Shown here: in pieces, positions 35,863 to 35,863 of the stretch
Layout of the letters: each line of letters opens with the position of its first letter
How positions within the stretch are numbered: the stretch's first letter is position 1
From: Pirellulales bacterium
GTDB taxonomy: Bacteria; Planctomycetota; Planctomycetia; Pirellulales; JADZDJ01
DNA: 35,863 nucleotides
NCBI GenBank assembly: GCA_035499655.1
Contig: DATJYL010000146.1
Location: 1-35,863 of the forward strand
Direction: 5' to 3'
The notes under the pieces: model-generated
Databases searched by the model: none
The model's input: only the letters and a program-made list of their open reading frames with translations
Told to the model about the DNA's origin: nothing
Position numbers and translations under genes: made by a program

Positions 35863-35863
35863 G

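Overview
The window looks like a planctomycete chromosome segment, most likely from the Pirellulales/Lacipirellulaceae side. This is inferred from family content and gene style: an ECF sigma / membrane anti-sigma-like / secreted protein triad, a MetK with the SVSMGHPDK variant, an adenosylcobalamin-dependent ribonucleotide reductase, a eukaryote-like UDP-sugar pyrophosphorylase, a Ser/Thr kinase with a receiver-like tail, large secreted proteins with no clear relatives, and many GC-rich palindromic intergenic repeats. There is no rRNA operon, CRISPR array or prophage.

Layout. (1) 1-13.3 kb is mostly minus strand. Reading in the direction of transcription it holds an ECF sigma factor, an anti-sigma-like membrane protein and a secreted protein; then hpf, ptsN, ptsH and ptsI (a regulatory PTS with no sugar permease); then a DUF2344 protein, an RNase E/G and ribosomal protein L21; and finally nrdJ, preceded by a tandem pair of NrdR boxes. 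(2) 13.44-16.01 kb is a mobile-DNA island. A 140-bp palindromic MITE-like element and a complete 2413-bp IS1-family element, with perfect 31-bp terminal inverted repeats, lie side by side and are delimited by three copies of the same 8-bp sequence. The IS carries cargo: a ribbon-helix-helix regulator, an unrecognised 266-aa protein, and a tRNA gene with a serine-type body, an exceptionally long 34-nt variable region and a UAU anticodon. (3) 16.0-20.7 kb holds metK, whose promoter starts 15 bp beyond the IS end, then a membrane protein, a small membrane peptide, a UDP-GlcNAc pyrophosphorylase-like gene and a convergent zinc-ribbon membrane protein. (4) 21.5-29.4 kb holds the primary sigma factor gene, ribD, a ParE/RelE-type toxin-antitoxin pair, a small membrane protein and carB. 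(5) 29.4-35.9 kb holds a DJ-1/PfpI protein, a 1055-aa secreted protein, a small coiled-coil protein and a Ser/Thr kinase fused to a degenerate receiver domain.

Functionally, most of the window is housekeeping: dNTP supply, RNA decay, ribosome hibernation, SAM, riboflavin, pyrimidine/arginine precursor and nucleotide-sugar synthesis, and transcription initiation. The most unusual system is the IS1-type element that carries its own tRNA. Its Ser-type body paired with an Ile(AUA)-reading anticodon is either a mistranslating tRNA, a decoding aid for the AUA-containing genes of the element, or a tRNA-like RNA with another role. All assignments come from reading the sequence and translated proteins; no database searches were possible.
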